Shown here: positions 43,038-43,166 of the stretch, piece by piece
Position numbering within the stretch: position 1 is the first letter of the stretch
Layout: the number at the start of each line of letters is the position of its first letter
NCBI RefSeq assembly: GCF_009849585.1
Contig: NZ_VCRN01000036.1
Location: 1-43,166, forward strand
From: Bacillus sp. ZZV12-4809
GTDB lineage: Bacteria; Bacillota; Bacilli; Bacillales; Cytobacillaceae
Direction of reading: 5' to 3'
Length of the DNA: 43,166 nucleotides
Made by a program: the position numbers and the translations under genes
Notes under the pieces: model-generated
Seen by the model: only the letters and a program-made list of their open reading frames with translations
Databases searched by the model: none
Told to the model about the DNA's origin: nothing

Positions 43038-43166
43038 CAGACTGTCGACAAACTCAATGAAAATTGAGCTTGTCTGCAGTCTTTCTTACGATTAGTCAAG
43101 CACCTTTAAACCGTTAATTTATTTTCTGTATAAATGAATCCCCTTCAACGTTGTGTTTGAAGAGGG
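43037..43166. repeat. Right copy of the 130-bp perfect inverted terminal repeat
   Basis: Exact reverse complement of 1-130, including the long hairpin (43039-43058 with 43063-43082). The orientation is inverted with respect to the left copy, so in both the hairpin end points into the window and ends on a terminator stem. Confidence 0.9.

Overview
The window is a 43 kb piece of a low-to-moderate G+C Firmicutes chromosome, almost certainly from a Bacillaceae member. Gene content and order follow the Bacillus subtilis ytoP-ytpPQ-sftA-murC-ytxGHJ-aroA-ccpA-motPS-acuCBA-acsA-tyrS-rpsD-dgcP-ytsP-refZ-hisJ-ezrA segment, with strong Shine-Dalgarno sites, frequent TTG/GTG starts and many intrinsic terminators. 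It looks like a Cytobacillus/Mesobacillus-type genome, but the species cannot be fixed from the sequence alone. I see no rRNA, tRNA, CRISPR array, prophage or complete transposase gene.

Layout. 1-153 and 43016-43166: a perfect 130-bp inverted repeat occupies both extreme ends. Each copy directly abuts the stem of an intrinsic terminator, and it looks like the tail of an insertion sequence. 0.3-6.4 kb: PepSY protein, M42 aminopeptidase, DUF84 (YjjX-like) phosphatase, YtoQ, a lipoprotein, a PTS EIIC_2 membrane protein coupled to the thioredoxin-like YtpP, and YtpQ. 6.7-12.4 kb: DNA translocase SftA, a nicotinate phosphoribosyltransferase behind a structured leader, and MurC. 12.5-19.1 kb: M29 aminopeptidase, the stress operon ytxGH with ytxJ (brxC), a large FtsA-like ATPase with a repeated C-terminal extension, and AroA (chorismate mutase-DAHP synthase). 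19.5-26.7 kb: carbon-control block with CcpA, sodium-type stator MotPS, AcuCBA and AcsA. 26.8-31.4 kb: class A penicillin-binding protein and T-box-controlled tyrS. 31.6-34.0 kb: a VanZ/response regulator/histidine kinase operon inserted between tyrS and rpsD. 34.3-43.0 kb: rpsD with its long leader, diguanylate cyclase DgcP, methionine gamma-lyase, free-Met-R-SO reductase, RefZ, HisJ and EzrA.

How genes work together. AcsA makes acetyl-CoA from acetate. AcuA acetylates AcsA, AcuC deacetylates it, and a good cre site for CcpA (encoded nearby) lies in the acuA promoter. SftA, EzrA, RefZ, MurC, the PBP and possibly the FtsA-like protein belong to division and wall growth. YtxJ/BrxC, YtpP and the fRMsr handle thiol/methionine redox. 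The ytxGHJ region carries both a SigH-like and a SigB-like promoter, and refZ has a SigH-like promoter with a Spo0A-box-like motif, which fits stationary-phase and sporulation control.

The best candidate for something undescribed is the 110-nt leader of the nicotinate phosphoribosyltransferase gene. It has its own promoter, folds as a three-way junction and contains a perfect 7-nt complement (9 bp with one G-U pair) to the gene's Shine-Dalgarno sequence. This is the architecture of a translational riboswitch on NAD salvage. All annotations rest on reading the sequence and on knowledge of the families; no database search or folding program was run.
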